Source: Fusobacterium sp. (GTDB lineage: Bacteria; Fusobacteriota; Fusobacteriia; Fusobacteriales; Fusobacteriaceae). From it: DNA of 32,958 bases. Both the position numbers and the translations under genes were made by a program. Under the pieces are notes generated by a model. The model made no database searches. It was not told where the DNA came from and was given only the letters and a program-made list of their open reading frames with translations. Position 1 is the stretch's first letter; every line of letters starts with the position of its first letter. The DNA lies in NCBI GenBank assembly GCA_018457305.1, contig JAGYHM010000001.1, positions 1-32,958 on the forward strand, given 5' to 3'. This document shows positions 32,510 to 32,958 of the stretch, in pieces.

Positions 32510-32958
32510 CTAGAATAATCCTGAAATTACTCCGTTTTCATCTATATCTATTACTTCTGCTGCTGGTTTTTTAGGTAATCCTGGCATATCTATTATTCCT
32601 CCTGCCATTACGATTACAAATCCCGCTCCTACTGCTAATTTTAATTCATCTATTTTTACTGTAAATCCAGTAGGTCTTCCTAATAATGCTGGATTATCAG
32701 AAATTGATTTTTGTGTTTTTGACATACAAATTGGTAAGTGGTTTAATCCTTCTGCTGCTATTGTATCGAATACTTTTTTAGTTTTCTTATCAAATACAAC
32801 ACCGTCTGCTCCATAGATTTCTGTACATACTTTTTCTATTTTTTCTTTGATTGTTAAATCATCTGAGTAGAAATAATCAAATGGAGTTGTATTGTTTTCT
32901 ATAGCTTTTTTAACTTTTTCAGCTAAATCTTTTCCACCTTCTCCACCTTTTGCCCATA
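32510..32958 (-). CDS. fhs: Formate-tetrahydrofolate ligase, C-terminal part (5' end outside window)
   Basis: This ligase makes 10-formyl-tetrahydrofolate from formate, THF and ATP for purine and formyl-Met-tRNA synthesis. The frame is open to the window edge; the ATG at 32725 is internal. The visible roughly 149 residues match the family's C-terminus: 'WAKGGEGGKDLAEKV' at the edge, 'KVCTEIYGADGVVFDKKTKK', 'GLNHLPICMSKTQKSISDNP', 'GRPTGFTVKID' and the signature end 'MAGGIIDMPGLPKKPAAEV'. The rest of the roughly 555-residue protein, including the ATP-binding region, lies outside. Confidence 0.96.
   Translation of the reverse strand, partial: WAKGGEGGKDLAEKVKKAIENNTTPFDYFYSDDLTIKEKIEKVCTEIYGADGVVFDKKTKKVFDTIAAEGLNHLPICMSKTQKSISDNPALLGRPTGFTVKIDELKLAVGAGFVIVMAGGIIDMPGLPKKPAAEVIDIDENGVISGLF

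Overview
The window is chromosomal DNA from a very AT-rich bacterium with a Gram-negative type envelope (a TonB C-terminal domain at the left edge). The protein sequences and gene order look like Fusobacteriota, most likely family Fusobacteriaceae. This is a judgement from sequence style and gene content; no marker in the window fixes the species. Almost every base lies in a recognisable housekeeping gene.

Left part (1-7213, + strand): one tightly spaced block of a TonB-like 3' fragment, an NtrC-type regulator whose ATPase motifs have decayed, dnaX, a YybS-like membrane protein, rplI, dnaB and a U32-family (TrhP-like) protein. It meets the opposing ribosomal operon at a shared hairpin terminator (7222-7247).

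Centre (7259-18841, - strand): the complete S10-spc ribosomal operon in the order S10-L3-L4-L23-L2-S19-L22-S3-L16-L29-S17-L14-L24-L5-S14-S8-L6-L18-S5-L30-L15-SecY, ending at secY without adk, map or infA. A 147-nt structured spacer separates rpsJ from rplC. Upstream lies an rpsF-rpsR operon with its own promoter and terminator.

Right-centre (18932-25935, - strand): a class I amidotransferase-like hydrolase plus an AGCS sodium/amino-acid symporter, then a Leloir galactose operon galK-galT-X-galE. X is a BRO/DinD-like phage antirepressor-type gene that carries a perfect 14-bp hairpin inside its coding sequence.

Right part: a murA-rlmB-leuS operon (- strand), a small secreted protein with three beta-sandwich-like repeats (+), six tRNA genes (Pro, Gly, His, Lys, Leu, Gln) behind a perfect consensus promoter, and the 3' end of fhs (formate-tetrahydrofolate ligase, -) cut by the window edge.

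Two intergenic regions (about 18157-18235 and 26024-26168) hold related GC-rich palindromic elements that contrast sharply with the AT-rich background. Both lie between the terminator of one minus-strand operon and the promoter of the next. No complete mobile element, CRISPR array or toxin system is visible. The items most worth following up are the GC-rich repeat family, the BRO gene with its hairpin inside the gal operon, the S10-L3 spacer structure, the degenerate NtrC-like regulator and a possible dnaX frameshift site.
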